From positions 7,830,866 through 7,894,865 of the forward strand of contig CM055103.1 of the NCBI GenBank assembly GCA_029204225.1: a stretch of 64,000 nt of DNA, given 5' to 3'. This document shows, in pieces, positions 61,087-64,000 of this stretch. The notes beneath the pieces are model-generated. The model did no database searches. It was not told the origin of the DNA and saw only the letters and a program-made list of their open reading frames with translations. This DNA comes from Diphasiastrum complanatum (taxonomy: Eukaryota; Streptophyta; Lycopodiopsida; Lycopodiales; Lycopodiaceae). Numbering within the stretch: position 1 is the first letter of the stretch; every line of letters starts with the position of its first letter. A program made the translations under genes and the position numbers.

Positions 61087-64000
61087 CCAGACAAAGACAG
61101 CTGTACAGACGGACTCACTGAATCAGGTCCTTACAATAGCAACAATGCTGCCCATTACTTCTGCTTCAATGGCCCCCTACATCTAGGAACTGTGAAAGCC
61201 AGTTTTGCCAGTTCAACCCAACCAGTCAAATCTGCAATCTACCCGACCCAATTTTCCCAAAGGACTCCCGTTTTTGACAGGTCAACTGTGGATTGATTGG
61301 GTCATTGGTAGTTTGCACAAGAAGCCATGTGGAAGCTGATTTTACTAGCATTCGCAATGGGAGCATTAAATATAAAGGCTACCTAACTTTTCACGGGATT
61401 AACATTTAAGCACACATTGCACAACTCTACTTCTTGGGAAAGATTTACCCTTCCCCTGCCCCCCAAAAGAAAGGGCCTCCGAGAAATTGAAAATTGAAAC
61501 CTGGATATAGGAAATGGGGAAACGACACCACCACATTATGGTACAAGTTTGCAAAATACAAATTTCAATTGAAACATTACAAATTTCATAATTTCTAAGA
61601 AATCAGTACTAAGCAACACCACACAACATACTAAACATAATGAAAATTGGAATTTTCCAATATAGATCAAGCTCAAATATTTGAAACTTGGGACCTCTGT
61701 CCAAGTCCCGAGTTGCTGGAAAAAGACACTTCTCAGCAAGGGAACCAGTTTCTCACAAGGCAAATTTGTTGCCTACAGCCAAACCAGCCCAAGGAAAATA
61801 AGTTTCCCAAAGGAAAAACACAGCATCCCATATGCACTTCCCATGAGAGGAACTGTGTAGGAAACATTTGTTTCCATCAACAAACATCAGGAAACGATGT
61901 CTCCAAAAACTATAGTAAGATCATTGTTGGCATCCAAGTAAACAGGTTGTGCGAGCTCTTCTATCAGGTCAAAGTTAATAGCGCAAAGGCTATTGGCATT
62001 GGCAAAGAGATTTGGAGTGCCCATGGTAAAGAGACACTACCTTCCTCTCTTCTACGACCTTCGTATTAAGTCCCACATTATCTCTCTCGCTCCATCTTTG
62101 GAATATTAAAAACATTGTTTCTTTTCCTCCCAATTAATGAAATTGGATTTAGGATTTTGGCTACATTCAGAAAGCCCGGATATTTATGTTAGGGATCTCA
62201 AGGGTCTGACACAAGAACTTCTTGGAGAAAAGAGGAAACGTATTCACAGAGTATAACCACTAGCAATAAATTGTTCTTCAAAGAATTCCCAGAATAGATA
62301 ATTAAGGCTTCCAACCACTTATTACCTGATATGAGTTTGTGCTTATATCTGCCAGTGACGCCTTAAGTAAGCCCCTGCTTTGAAGCTGGCTGAAAAACAC
62401 CTGGTTACGATCAAGCCCAAGAAGTGTCTCTAAGACATAAAATGCAATTGCTCTTCCAACATCACTCCCATATGTTGCATCCTTTGCAACCTGCAGCATA
62501 AATGATGAAGGCATATTTCTGCTAATCATGCACGTGCCTTAACCCGTAACGAAAAAATATAAGGTAAATAATACACATCAGATACACCAATCATCCTACT
62601 GATATAACAATTGGCTCGTCAACAGCCTCTCTTTAATAAATGTATATGGTACAAGCAAAGCATAATCACATCATACCAAATCTAAAATTGCAGTTGCATC
62701 ATTTTTAAGGATTGCGAAATTCATTTCTGCGAGCTCTGTCTGCTCCCTGTCAAGCTGCATCAATTCCAACGCTATCATTTGCATTTACTGAAATTGCAGC
62801 TACAATTACATTTAGCAGCGTGACAAGCATAGGCAGGCCAATATATGAAGAACAGCACACATAACATGCAACATCATACAAGATTCTTATTTTTCCAGGC
62901 CCTTAATCCAAGGGCAATGCGTGAAGGATTTCCATGCAAGGTGATGCCGAGTCCCGTTCTCTCATGTTTGCACATGTTAGTACTAAGGACAAACCTGTAG
63001 AACTCTCTTATTAAAGTGCGTAAAATCTCGCTCCGACTTTTCTACTCGCCGCATCAACGGCCATCAGCAGCTCAAATATATGTGAGTCACAATATTTGTC
63101 AAATGATATTCATATACGTAAATTAGTGTGATCAGTTGATCTTTTTCAAGGTAATGATCAGAGTCAACAATGATATCAAGGACCCAGATTCAAAATGCAA
63201 AACCAAACATAACAAAGCCTAACTGAATCCTTAGGAAATAGCTTTCAAACAAGCAACACTGATAATCTTAAGATCAATTTCTCTTTATGCGATAGCAGTG
63301 ACTGCTAAATGCCATAGTCATACAAGATGGTTTAAAAAATATTAAAAGTATACAAACAGTACTCACAGTTGGACCGCATAGGAAAGAAGCGAAATACAAT
63401 TCAAGTAATTTTGAAAATGGGAGATGTCCTTATGGCATAAATCAAATTCCAGCATCTTCATTTAGAAGTAGGGATGTGAAGTTGATAAGGAAGAAAGTCA
63501 GAAACATTTCCTATCAGAAAATGAAACTAAAGTAGAACAGAAACCAAATCTGAAAATCTGGATCCTAACTTGATTTTTGGAGCTTCTGCGAAAAGGTGAA
63601 AGGTGTTCTCTCAACTGAGGAAACCGTTTCTTATGTGGATGAATTCACCCAAAACACTTAGAAGTGCTGAGCTGACTTCCCAGAGCCCAAATATAAAACT
63701 TCAGGCAAGCCAGCTTTTTGCATAACTGAAGTTTGAATCTGTTCTACCACTAAAACAAATTCCTTATAGATCAAACACTTTTATCTTTCGGTGCTAACCA
63801 GAAAAGCTCTATCACAACACTGAGAAAATTGCAGAAGGCGAATCTAGCAAATCTACTCCACAATTAATATGTCTCATCAAAATCTTTCAAACTAAAGAGA
63901 CCACACAATTAAGATTAAGTGAAGAATAACCAATAAACTAAGACGTTTTCGTCCTTACCTTCTCAAGTTGTGCATCATCTTCACCATCCAACCCTTCGGT
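19886..64000 (-). CDS. NUP205: NUP205, nuclear pore scaffold protein (C-terminal part; runs off right edge)
   Basis: A spliced gene with exons 63959-64000, 62677-62754, 62326-62490, 58722-58895, 58478-58621, 57977-58120, 57406-57564, 56050-56160, 20150-20290 and 19886-20011. Every junction is GT-AG and phase 0. The translation (427 residues here) follows the plant NUP205/NUP192 C-terminus. In order it has [61 protein letters not shown] and [17 protein letters not shown]205 is an alpha-solenoid subunit of the inner ring of the nuclear pore. The match is from memory of the family, not a search. The intron between exons 8 and 9 is about 35.8 kb. A TGA at 19886-19888 stops the frame roughly 70-100 residues short of the usual end. 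Confidence 0.88.
20150..20290 (-). CDS. NUP205: NUP205 exon 9
   Basis: Acceptor TTCATGCAG, 47 codons starting [20 protein letters not shown] and ending EEKGLLIAK, donor AAG|GTGAGA. The RQPTL...LLxxLL...EEKxLLxxK pattern is the conserved NUP205 C-terminal region. Confidence 0.92.
21268..21902 (+). other. Unclassified, partly coding-like fragment
   Basis: The frame shifts several times. Short protein-like stretches include [20 protein letters not shown] and [20 protein letters not shown] (helical). It directly adjoins the broken end of hAT-3 at 21903. It could be a relic of another element; nothing identifies it. Confidence 0.3.
21903..22950 (-). pseudogene. hAT transposase fragment, DUF659 type (hAT-3)
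   Basis: From right to left: a repetitive linker with several [11 protein letters not shown] units (22735-22860), then [20 protein letters not shown], the DUF659 hallmark with the first catalytic-type D. Next come [21 protein letters not shown] and a [12 protein letters not shown] stretch. A likely intron (donor near 22140) follows, then [20 protein letters not shown] and [10 protein letters not shown], where it ends at 21903. The rest of the RNase H-like core and the C-terminal dimerisation region are missing. The linker and core are in different frames, so it is inactive. hAT-1 shows [19 protein letters not shown] at the same place. Confidence 0.75.
23002..23058. repeat. (AT)n microsatellite
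   Basis: About 25 TA units interrupted by two G bases, next to the GGTACC-rich block. Confidence 0.9.
23050..23230. repeat. GGTACC/CCGCGG-rich repeat, copy 2
   Basis: CCGCGGTACC, GGATCCGCGGATCC and GGTACCGCGGATCC occur within 70 bases, followed by an A/T tract and a C-rich tract. In reverse orientation the same block order is seen at 1-190. It lies upstream of the hAT-3 coding sequence. Confidence 0.6.
23231..23690. other. Spacer between hAT-3 and hAT-1
   Basis: No gene recognised. It probably contains the 5' end of hAT-1, but no terminal inverted repeat or target duplication was found by eye. Confidence 0.4.
23905..25794 (+). pseudogene. hAT-1 transposase, BED finger and DUF659 core (exon)
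   Basis: ATG at 23905 follows an acceptor-like CTCTACAG. Residues 1-60 contain a BED-type zinc finger ([17 protein letters not shown]). Then comes a Pro/Ser/Asp-rich linker with an acidic patch ([12 protein letters not shown]). The frame is disturbed near 24720-24800, with a TAG at 24778; another frame there reads [20 protein letters not shown]. The core resumes at 24811: [20 protein letters not shown] (first catalytic-type D), [32 protein letters not shown] and [11 protein letters not shown]. The donor is GAGAG|GTAAGC at 25795. hAT transposases cut and paste elements and leave 8-bp duplications. The two frame disturbances make this copy defective. Confidence 0.85.
25909..26151 (+). pseudogene. 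hAT-1 transposase, next exon, cut by chromovirus
   Basis: After an intron (25795-25908; acceptor CACCTGCAG) the frame reads [31 protein letters not shown] and [12 protein letters not shown], typical of the region before the hAT dimerisation domain. At 26152 it runs into the LTR and would end a few codons later. The true continuation is at 35861. Confidence 0.85.
26147..26151. repeat. Target-site duplication CGGCT (left of chromovirus)
   Basis: Repeated exactly at 35856-35860. Confidence 0.88.
26152..26494 (+). repeat. 5' LTR of gypsy-1
   Basis: 343 bp, TGTTACGAG ... GATCTATAACA. Nearly identical to the 3' LTR, which has two extra short blocks. Its start is a perfect 16-bp palindrome, GTTACGAGCTCGTAAC. 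Confidence 0.92.
26496..26508 (+). promoter_or_regulatory. Primer-binding site of gypsy-1
   Basis: TGGTATCAAAGCC directly follows the 5' LTR. It differs by one base from the usual TGGTATCAGAGC complementary to initiator Met-tRNA. Confidence 0.8.
26741..27435 (-). pseudogene. Copia gag of the second (truncated) unit
   Basis: ATG at 27433-27435. The product starts [20 protein letters not shown], followed by [18 protein letters not shown], the LDGxNFxxWKxxI pattern of copia gag (UBN2/retrotran-gag). It continues through [20 protein letters not shown] to a Lys-rich stretch ([19 protein letters not shown]). Copia sequence breaks at about 26741, just after TLEQGI, and the frame runs on for a few foreign codons. 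The zinc knuckle and everything downstream are missing. Gag forms the virus-like particle that packages the RNA. Confidence 0.85.
27847..27858 (-). promoter_or_regulatory. Copia primer-binding site (second unit)
   Basis: On the minus strand TGGTATCAGAGC directly follows the LTR end ...TTTGACA; it is complementary to the initiator Met-tRNA 3' end. Confidence 0.88.
27859..28248 (-). repeat. Copia-1 LTR, left copy (shared)
   Basis: 390 bp, TGTTGAAATAAATG ... TTTGACA on the minus strand. It is the 3' LTR of the right-hand unit (polypurine tract TTGAGGGGGG before it) and the 5' LTR of the truncated left unit (primer site after it). Confidence 0.9.
28218..29030 (-). pseudogene. Copia RT end and RNase H
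   Basis: Starts [16 protein letters not shown], the conserved copia stretch after RT. It continues with [40 protein letters not shown] (RNase H catalytic D), [13 protein letters not shown] (E), [20 protein letters not shown] and the end [11 protein letters not shown]. This is a nearly complete C-terminal part of copia pol. It is out of frame with the RT part to the right (29027-29416), and its end reaches into the LTR. Confidence 0.9.
29027..29814 (-). pseudogene. Copia reverse transcriptase, frameshifted
   Basis: The upstream part (29338-29814) has [54 protein letters not shown] (first palm region) and the catalytic region [14 protein letters not shown] frame change near 29410 leads to [32 protein letters not shown] and [10 protein letters not shown], which holds the catalytic YVDD box. 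All core motifs are present, so only the frameshift breaks the enzyme. It makes cDNA from element RNA in the particle. Confidence 0.9.
29890..31110 (-). pseudogene. Copia integrase, interrupted by stops
   Basis: Integrase zinc-binding region: [19 protein letters not shown] then [14 protein letters not shown] (HHCC). Catalytic core: [35 protein letters not shown] and [16 protein letters not shown]. After a stop at 30598-30600 it goes on with [20 protein letters not shown] (E in [14 protein letters not shown]) and [19 protein letters not shown] second stop (TGA, 30175-30177) lies where copia-2 has SRDVIF, so Arg CGA has become TGA. The acidic linker to RT follows to 29890. Integrase inserts the cDNA into the genome. 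Confidence 0.9.
31088..31905 (-). pseudogene. Copia shortened gag, zinc knuckle and protease
   Basis: A deletion joins the 5' leader directly to the gag codons [20 protein letters not shown], so there is no gag start. Then come the Lys-rich stretch, a zinc knuckle [14 protein letters not shown] (CCHC type with F in place of G/H spacing, final H absent) and protease [12 protein letters not shown]. The usual active-site Asp in DSGAS is Glu here; copia-2 has [12 protein letters not shown]. The frame ends in GVGAI-type sequence before the integrase. Confidence 0.85.
31928..32317 (-). repeat. Copia-1 LTR, right copy (5' LTR)
   Basis: 390 bp on the minus strand, TGTTGAAGTAAATG ... TTTGACA, with the primer site TGGTATCAGAGC after it at 31916-31927. 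Differences from the left copy were seen at three positions. Confidence 0.9.
32330..35485 (+). pseudogene. Chromovirus pol: RT, RNase H, integrase, chromodomain (broken)
   Basis: [40 protein letters not shown]-type [12 protein letters not shown] and [12 protein letters not shown] (catalytic DD). A frameshift near 33220 precedes the thumb ([18 protein letters not shown]) and a TAG occurs at 33410-33412. RNase [33 protein letters not shown]. Integrase: H/C pairs in [17 protein letters not shown] and [13 protein letters not shown] with a TAG at 34289 where a Trp is usual, then [20 protein letters not shown] and [10 protein letters not shown] (D, D, E). The chromodomain near 35360-35470 ([16 protein letters not shown]) follows another TAG at 35343. 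Gag and protease are absent. Confidence 0.92.
35480..35497 (+). promoter_or_regulatory. Polypurine tract of gypsy-1
   Basis: TTCTTAAGGGGGAGGGAG ends exactly at the 3' LTR start (35498). It primes plus-strand DNA synthesis in Ty3 elements. Confidence 0.85.
35498..35855 (+). repeat. 3' LTR of gypsy-1
   Basis: 358 bp, TGTTACGAGCTCG ... GATCTATAACA. Compared with the 5' LTR it carries extra short blocks near 35633 and 35722. Confidence 0.92.
35856..35860. repeat. Target-site duplication CGGCT (right of chromovirus)
   Basis: Matches 26147-26151. Confidence 0.88.
35861..36190 (+). pseudogene. hAT-1 transposase, dimerisation region (two exons)
   Basis: The frame from 26151 resumes as [13 protein letters not shown], then a TGA at 35900-35902, then [20 protein letters not shown]. 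The donor is CAG|GTATGT at 35963 and the acceptor CCACAG at 36052. The next exon reads [20 protein letters not shown], then [20 protein letters not shown], the conserved hAT C-terminal dimerisation motif (ERNWS). The same motif is seen in hAT-2 at 53640. The TGA (probably from TGG, Trp) is a nonsense change. Confidence 0.85.
36314..37939 (+). pseudogene. hAT-1 transposase, long charged C-terminal extension with AT-hooks
   Basis: After a likely intron the frame reads through an Arg-Glu repeat encoded by (GA)n (36434-36512), then [20 protein letters not shown]. After frameshifts near 36610 and 36840 it gives an acidic stretch ([19 protein letters not shown]) and a Pro-rich stretch ending at a TAG (37361-37363). 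The same frame continues with [18 protein letters not shown] and [11 protein letters not shown], two AT-hook-like RGRP/PGRPKG motifs. It ends with an acidic tail at 37939. The AT-hooks suggest minor-groove DNA binding at the C-terminus. It may be a separate second ORF of the element, or an extension of the transposase by splicing. Confidence 0.65.
36434..36512. repeat. (GA)n inside hAT-1 coding sequence
   Basis: About 39 GA units that encode Arg-Glu repeats in frame. hAT-2 has a short RERERE at the equivalent place (near 53910), so this looks like local expansion rather than a LINE tail. Confidence 0.85.
37940..38446. other. 3' part of hAT-1 and spacer
   Basis: No gene recognised. CCACATACGGCTGG occurs twice (38310-38323 and 38381-38394), a short direct repeat. 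Confidence 0.45.
38447..38640 (-). pseudogene. C-terminal end of an unrecognised Arg/Glu-rich protein
   Basis: The minus-strand frame ends in [20 protein letters not shown], then [20 protein letters not shown] and a stop near 38447. To the right it is cut off where copia-2 begins (about 38641). The helical charged tail recalls C-termini of Myb/trihelix-type second proteins of PIF/Harbinger or similar transposons. That is a guess from composition only. Confidence 0.4.
38641..38925 (+). pseudogene. Copia-2 gag end and protease
   Basis: [20 protein letters not shown], then [17 protein letters not shown] with the protease active-site Asp intact and [23 protein letters not shown] at 38923-38925 and a small frame change separate it from the long pol frame that begins at 38940. 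Confidence 0.88.
38940..41226 (+). pseudogene. Copia-2 pol: integrase and reverse transcriptase (long intact stretch)
   Basis: An open frame of about 760 codons. It has [16 protein letters not shown] (end of protease), [34 protein letters not shown] (HHCC), [29 protein letters not shown] and [20 protein letters not shown] (integrase D, D, E). RT follows: [78 protein letters not shown] (catalytic) and [19 protein letters not shown]. The pol frame is cut at 41227 by foreign sequence after RFNMQESKQ. It is the best-preserved retroelement frame in the window. Confidence 0.93.
41227..41775 (+). mobile_element. Insertion within copia-2 (possible solo LTR)
   Basis: Foreign sequence lies between RFNMQESKQ and [14 protein letters not shown], replacing about a dozen codons found in copia-1 (KPVSTPID...). 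It has a TATA box (TATAAAAAG at 41411) and a CT-rich stretch near 41635-41660, as in an LTR promoter. No clean target duplication was found, so its class is unclear. Confidence 0.45.
41776..42494 (+). pseudogene. Copia-2 RNase H
   Basis: [36 protein letters not shown], a TAG near 41920, [20 protein letters not shown] (catalytic D), [13 protein letters not shown] where the usual E of STEAEY is [21 protein letters not shown] and [12 protein letters not shown]. The frame ends at 42494 just before the LTR. The STKAEY change would remove a catalytic acidic residue. Confidence 0.88.
42489..42887 (+). repeat. Copia-2 3' LTR
   Basis: Starts TGTTGAAGAG after a G-run and ends ...CATCACTCA where hAT-2 coding sequence begins. 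About 399 bp, with the same start as the copia-1 LTR. No second LTR is present. Confidence 0.75.
42888..43646 (+). pseudogene. hAT-2 transposase core fragment
   Basis: [57 protein letters not shown] and [11 protein letters not shown], then a frameshift near 43125. It continues with [40 protein letters not shown] and [12 protein letters not shown] stop or intron follows at about 43401-43458. The next exon has [20 protein letters not shown] and [20 protein letters not shown], ending at IDRWQLQ, where the LINE (GA)n begins. It is parallel to hAT-1 (25300-26100). Confidence 0.85.
43647..43720 (-). repeat. (CT)n tail of LINE C
   Basis: On the plus strand (GA)28 followed by AAGATGAAGAAGAAGAAAGC, i.e. 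the LINE 3' UTR end then the tail. hAT-2 codons stop at its left edge. Confidence 0.92.
43910..47430 (-). pseudogene. LINE ORF2 (copy C)
   Basis: The endonuclease part starts at [17 protein letters not shown] and includes [20 protein letters not shown] and [14 protein letters not shown] lies in an open stretch 45244-45822: [60 protein letters not shown] and [16 protein letters not shown]. Thumb sequence continues to 44808 in another frame. The Cys-His motif [19 protein letters not shown] is followed by the intact [12 protein letters not shown], showing that the stop in copies A and B is a lesion. The end is [13 protein letters not shown] at 43910. Frameshifts near 47140, 46000 and 45240 break it, and the endonuclease N-terminus is missing. 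Confidence 0.9.
47431..47468 (-). repeat. (CT)n/(TTTC)n tail of LINE B
   Basis: On the plus strand (GA)10 then GAAA repeats to AAGCTTTATTAATG, the LINE 3' UTR end. LINE C starts at its left edge. Confidence 0.9.
47664..51076 (-). pseudogene. LINE ORF2 (copy B)
   Basis: The endonuclease starts near 51076 with LGVWNCND-like sequence, METHESP-like codons and a frameshift near 50920. GDFNA-type sequence, [20 protein letters not shown] and [16 protein letters not shown] follow in the stretch to 49923. [42 protein letters not shown], then [18 protein letters not shown]. There about 60 codons are missing (compared with copies A and C), joining straight to [16 protein letters not shown]. The C-terminus has [19 protein letters not shown] and TGA right after YYEIRG, as in copy A. 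It ends [13 protein letters not shown]. Confidence 0.9.
51126..52362 (-). pseudogene. LINE ORF1 (copy B)
   Basis: A candidate start at 52362 ([20 protein letters not shown]) leads into a Pro/Leu/His-rich region. The Ala/Pro repeat version of the same region lies in a second frame ([20 protein letters not shown]). The C-terminal part (51126-51797, open, 223 codons) has a coiled coil ([20 protein letters not shown]), then [20 protein letters not shown] and [12 protein letters not shown] at the end. This confirms that the TGA at 3810 in copy A is a lesion. The frame relation between the Pro-rich and coiled-coil parts is unclear; a frameshift or two ORFs are possible. Confidence 0.7.
52407..52462 (-). 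repeat. (CT)n tail of LINE D
   Basis: About 28 GA units on the plus strand between LINE D's 3' UTR and LINE B's 5' end. Confidence 0.93.
52582..53301 (-). pseudogene. LINE ORF2 C-terminal fragment (copy D)
   Basis: [40 protein letters not shown], the Cys-His motif [19 protein letters not shown], then [20 protein letters not shown] and [12 protein letters not shown]. After a frame change a Ser/Arg/Pro-rich end follows to 52582. The Cys-His spacing equals that of copies A-C. It is a separate, older subfamily of the same LINE. Confidence 0.82.
53463..53610 (-). mobile_element. LINE 3' end remnant (copy E)
   Basis: On the minus strand TACTCTCTTTTGTCTTATGT, then ACCTTTGGGTGCCAAAAGAC and GTTATTAATATC match the LINE 3' UTR end. 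The CT tail is almost gone. LINE D begins next to it. The right limit against hAT-2 is approximate. Confidence 0.6.
53611..54520 (+). pseudogene. hAT-2 transposase C-terminus
   Basis: After an acceptor-like [27 protein letters not shown], then [20 protein letters not shown], the dimerisation motif. Downstream frames give an Asp/Glu-rich stretch with RERERE near 53910 and a [14 protein letters not shown]-like stretch. Then come Arg/Gly-rich segments ([19 protein letters not shown] near 54330) and an acidic tail ending near 54495. There are multiple frameshifts. The basic segment recalls the AT-hook region of hAT-1. Confidence 0.75.
54521..55320. other. hAT-2 3' flank, A/T-rich
   Basis: Homopolymer-rich sequence (C runs near 54750 and 54880, A and T runs). 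A CCATAGGCACCCA segment recurs at about 54778 and 54919. No gene seen. Confidence 0.5.
55321..55981. mobile_element. Small element with terminal inverted repeats (MITE-like)
   Basis: The ends CATAGTTGCAC (55324) and GTGCAACTATG (to 55981) are exact inverse copies. Further inside, both arms carry CGTTTC/GAAACG motifs, and CAAACAA flanks both sides (55313 and 55982). The middle (55670-55740) has G6/C6 runs that can form GC-rich hairpins such as GGGGGGCATTGCCCCCC. No coding capacity. It ends 68 bases from NUP205 exon 8. The flanking repeat of about 7-8 bp fits a hAT-type non-autonomous element. Confidence 0.65.
55982..56049 (-). other. Donor end of NUP205 intron 8
   Basis: Short stretch between the inverted-repeat element and exon 8 containing the splice donor GTGCGA at 56049. 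Confidence 0.7.
56050..56160 (-). CDS. NUP205: NUP205 exon 8
   Basis: Acceptor AATGCTTACAG, 37 codons ([37 protein letters not shown]), donor GAG|GTGCGA. It resembles the family's SLxSYLYFLVTKxSLRLQV stretch. This exon faces the giant intron. Confidence 0.85.
56161..57405 (-). other. NUP205 intron 7
   Basis: A 1.2-kb A/T-rich intron. No element or gene recognised. Confidence 0.7.
57406..57564 (-). CDS. NUP205: NUP205 exon 7
   Basis: Acceptor TGATGCAG, 53 codons starting [19 protein letters not shown], the best-conserved stretch here, ending SPPDIE at donor GAG|GTAAAA. Confidence 0.93.
57977..58120 (-). CDS. NUP205: NUP205 exon 6
   Basis: Acceptor TTGAGAACAG, 48 codons ([20 protein letters not shown], then [10 protein letters not shown]), donor AAG|GTATCA. 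Confidence 0.9.
58478..58621 (-). CDS. NUP205: NUP205 exon 5
   Basis: Acceptor TTTTTGCAG, 48 codons ([32 protein letters not shown]), donor AAG|GTCAGT. Confidence 0.9.
58722..58895 (-). CDS. NUP205: NUP205 exon 4
   Basis: Acceptor GTGCTGCAG, 58 codons ([38 protein letters not shown]), donor ACG|GTAGAA. Confidence 0.92.
59040..59180 (-). mobile_element. LTR relic inside NUP205 intron 3
   Basis: On the minus strand this reads GTTACGTACCC-ATAA-GGGCACGTAAC, an 11-bp near-perfect inverted repeat. It is followed by GAGGTGACGG, TTTGGGTGCCATGTGTCAATG and more, matching the LTR start at 2206-2317. No internal element sequence remains. Confidence 0.65.
61032..61084. repeat. (GA)n microsatellite in NUP205 intron 3
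   Basis: About 26 GA units. No LINE sequence adjoins it. If the LINE family targets such tracts, this is an unoccupied site. Confidence 0.95.
62326..62490 (-). CDS. NUP205: NUP205 exon 3
   Basis: Acceptor ATGCTGCAG, 55 codons ([15 protein letters not shown], then [15 protein letters not shown]), donor CAG|GTAATA. Strongly plant NUP205-like. Confidence 0.92.
62677..62754 (-). CDS. NUP205: NUP205 exon 2
   Basis: Acceptor TTGATGCAG, 26 codons ([17 protein letters not shown], then ATAILDL), donor TTG|GTATGA. It joins in phase 0 with exon 1 to give QLEK-LDREQ, as in plant NUP205. Confidence 0.88.
63959..64000 (-). CDS. NUP205: NUP205 exon 1 of window (partial)
   Basis: Fourteen codons ([12 protein letters not shown] at the end) up to the donor AAG|GTAAGG. 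The exon continues beyond the window. The following intron (62755-63958) shows nothing else. Confidence 0.8.

Larger units (their letters stand above)
58896..62325 (-). other. NUP205 intron 3 (3.4 kb)
   Basis: Contains an LTR relic at 59040-59180 and a (GA)n tract at 61032-61084. The rest is A/T-rich with no recognised gene or element. Confidence 0.75.

Overview
The window is nuclear DNA of a land plant with a large, transposon-rich genome. The evidence is a plant-type NUP205 nucleoporin gene with canonical GT-AG introns, a chromodomain Ty3 element, Ty1/copia elements with a plant-type TGGTATCAGAGC primer-binding site, BED/DUF659-type hAT transposases and long (CT)n microsatellites. No bacterial, organellar, tRNA, rRNA or CRISPR features were seen. 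The species cannot be named from the sequence.

The only host gene recognised is NUP205 on the minus strand. It enters at the right edge (64000). Ten exons were placed by splice sites, reading frame and family resemblance, and all nine introns are phase 0. Exons 1-8 lie between 64000 and 56050. Exons 9-10 lie between 20290 and 19886. The intron between exons 8 and 9 is therefore about 35.8 kb and is packed with nested mobile elements.

Layout: 1-2317 holds relics of Ty3 elements. 2318-17840 is a head-to-tail chain of LINE (non-LTR) copies on the plus strand, including one nearly full-length copy (3101-8281). Most units join at the (CT)n tail of the unit before. One unit is split by a 4.5-kb element (9918-14409) with 5-bp target duplications, an LTR-like 3' end and unrecognised proteins. 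Another is split by a 498-bp insertion with an 8-bp duplication. 17841-19885 is 3' flank of NUP205. Inside the giant intron are a minus-strand hAT relic (21903-23230); a plus-strand hAT (hAT-1) split by a chromovirus (26152-35855, perfect target duplication), itself split by a tandem copia array (26741-32317); a second copia relic (38641-42887); a second hAT (hAT-2) split by a minus-strand LINE chain (43647-53610); and a small element with terminal inverted repeats (55321-55981).

The most unusual pattern is the LINE family. Copies end in a conserved 3' UTR followed by (CT)n, and the next copy, in the same orientation, starts exactly at that (CT)n, on both strands and at two loci. This suggests a retrotransposon that primes on (GA)n/(CT)n microsatellites and so inserts into the tails of its own earlier copies. 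No transposable element in the window appears fully intact.
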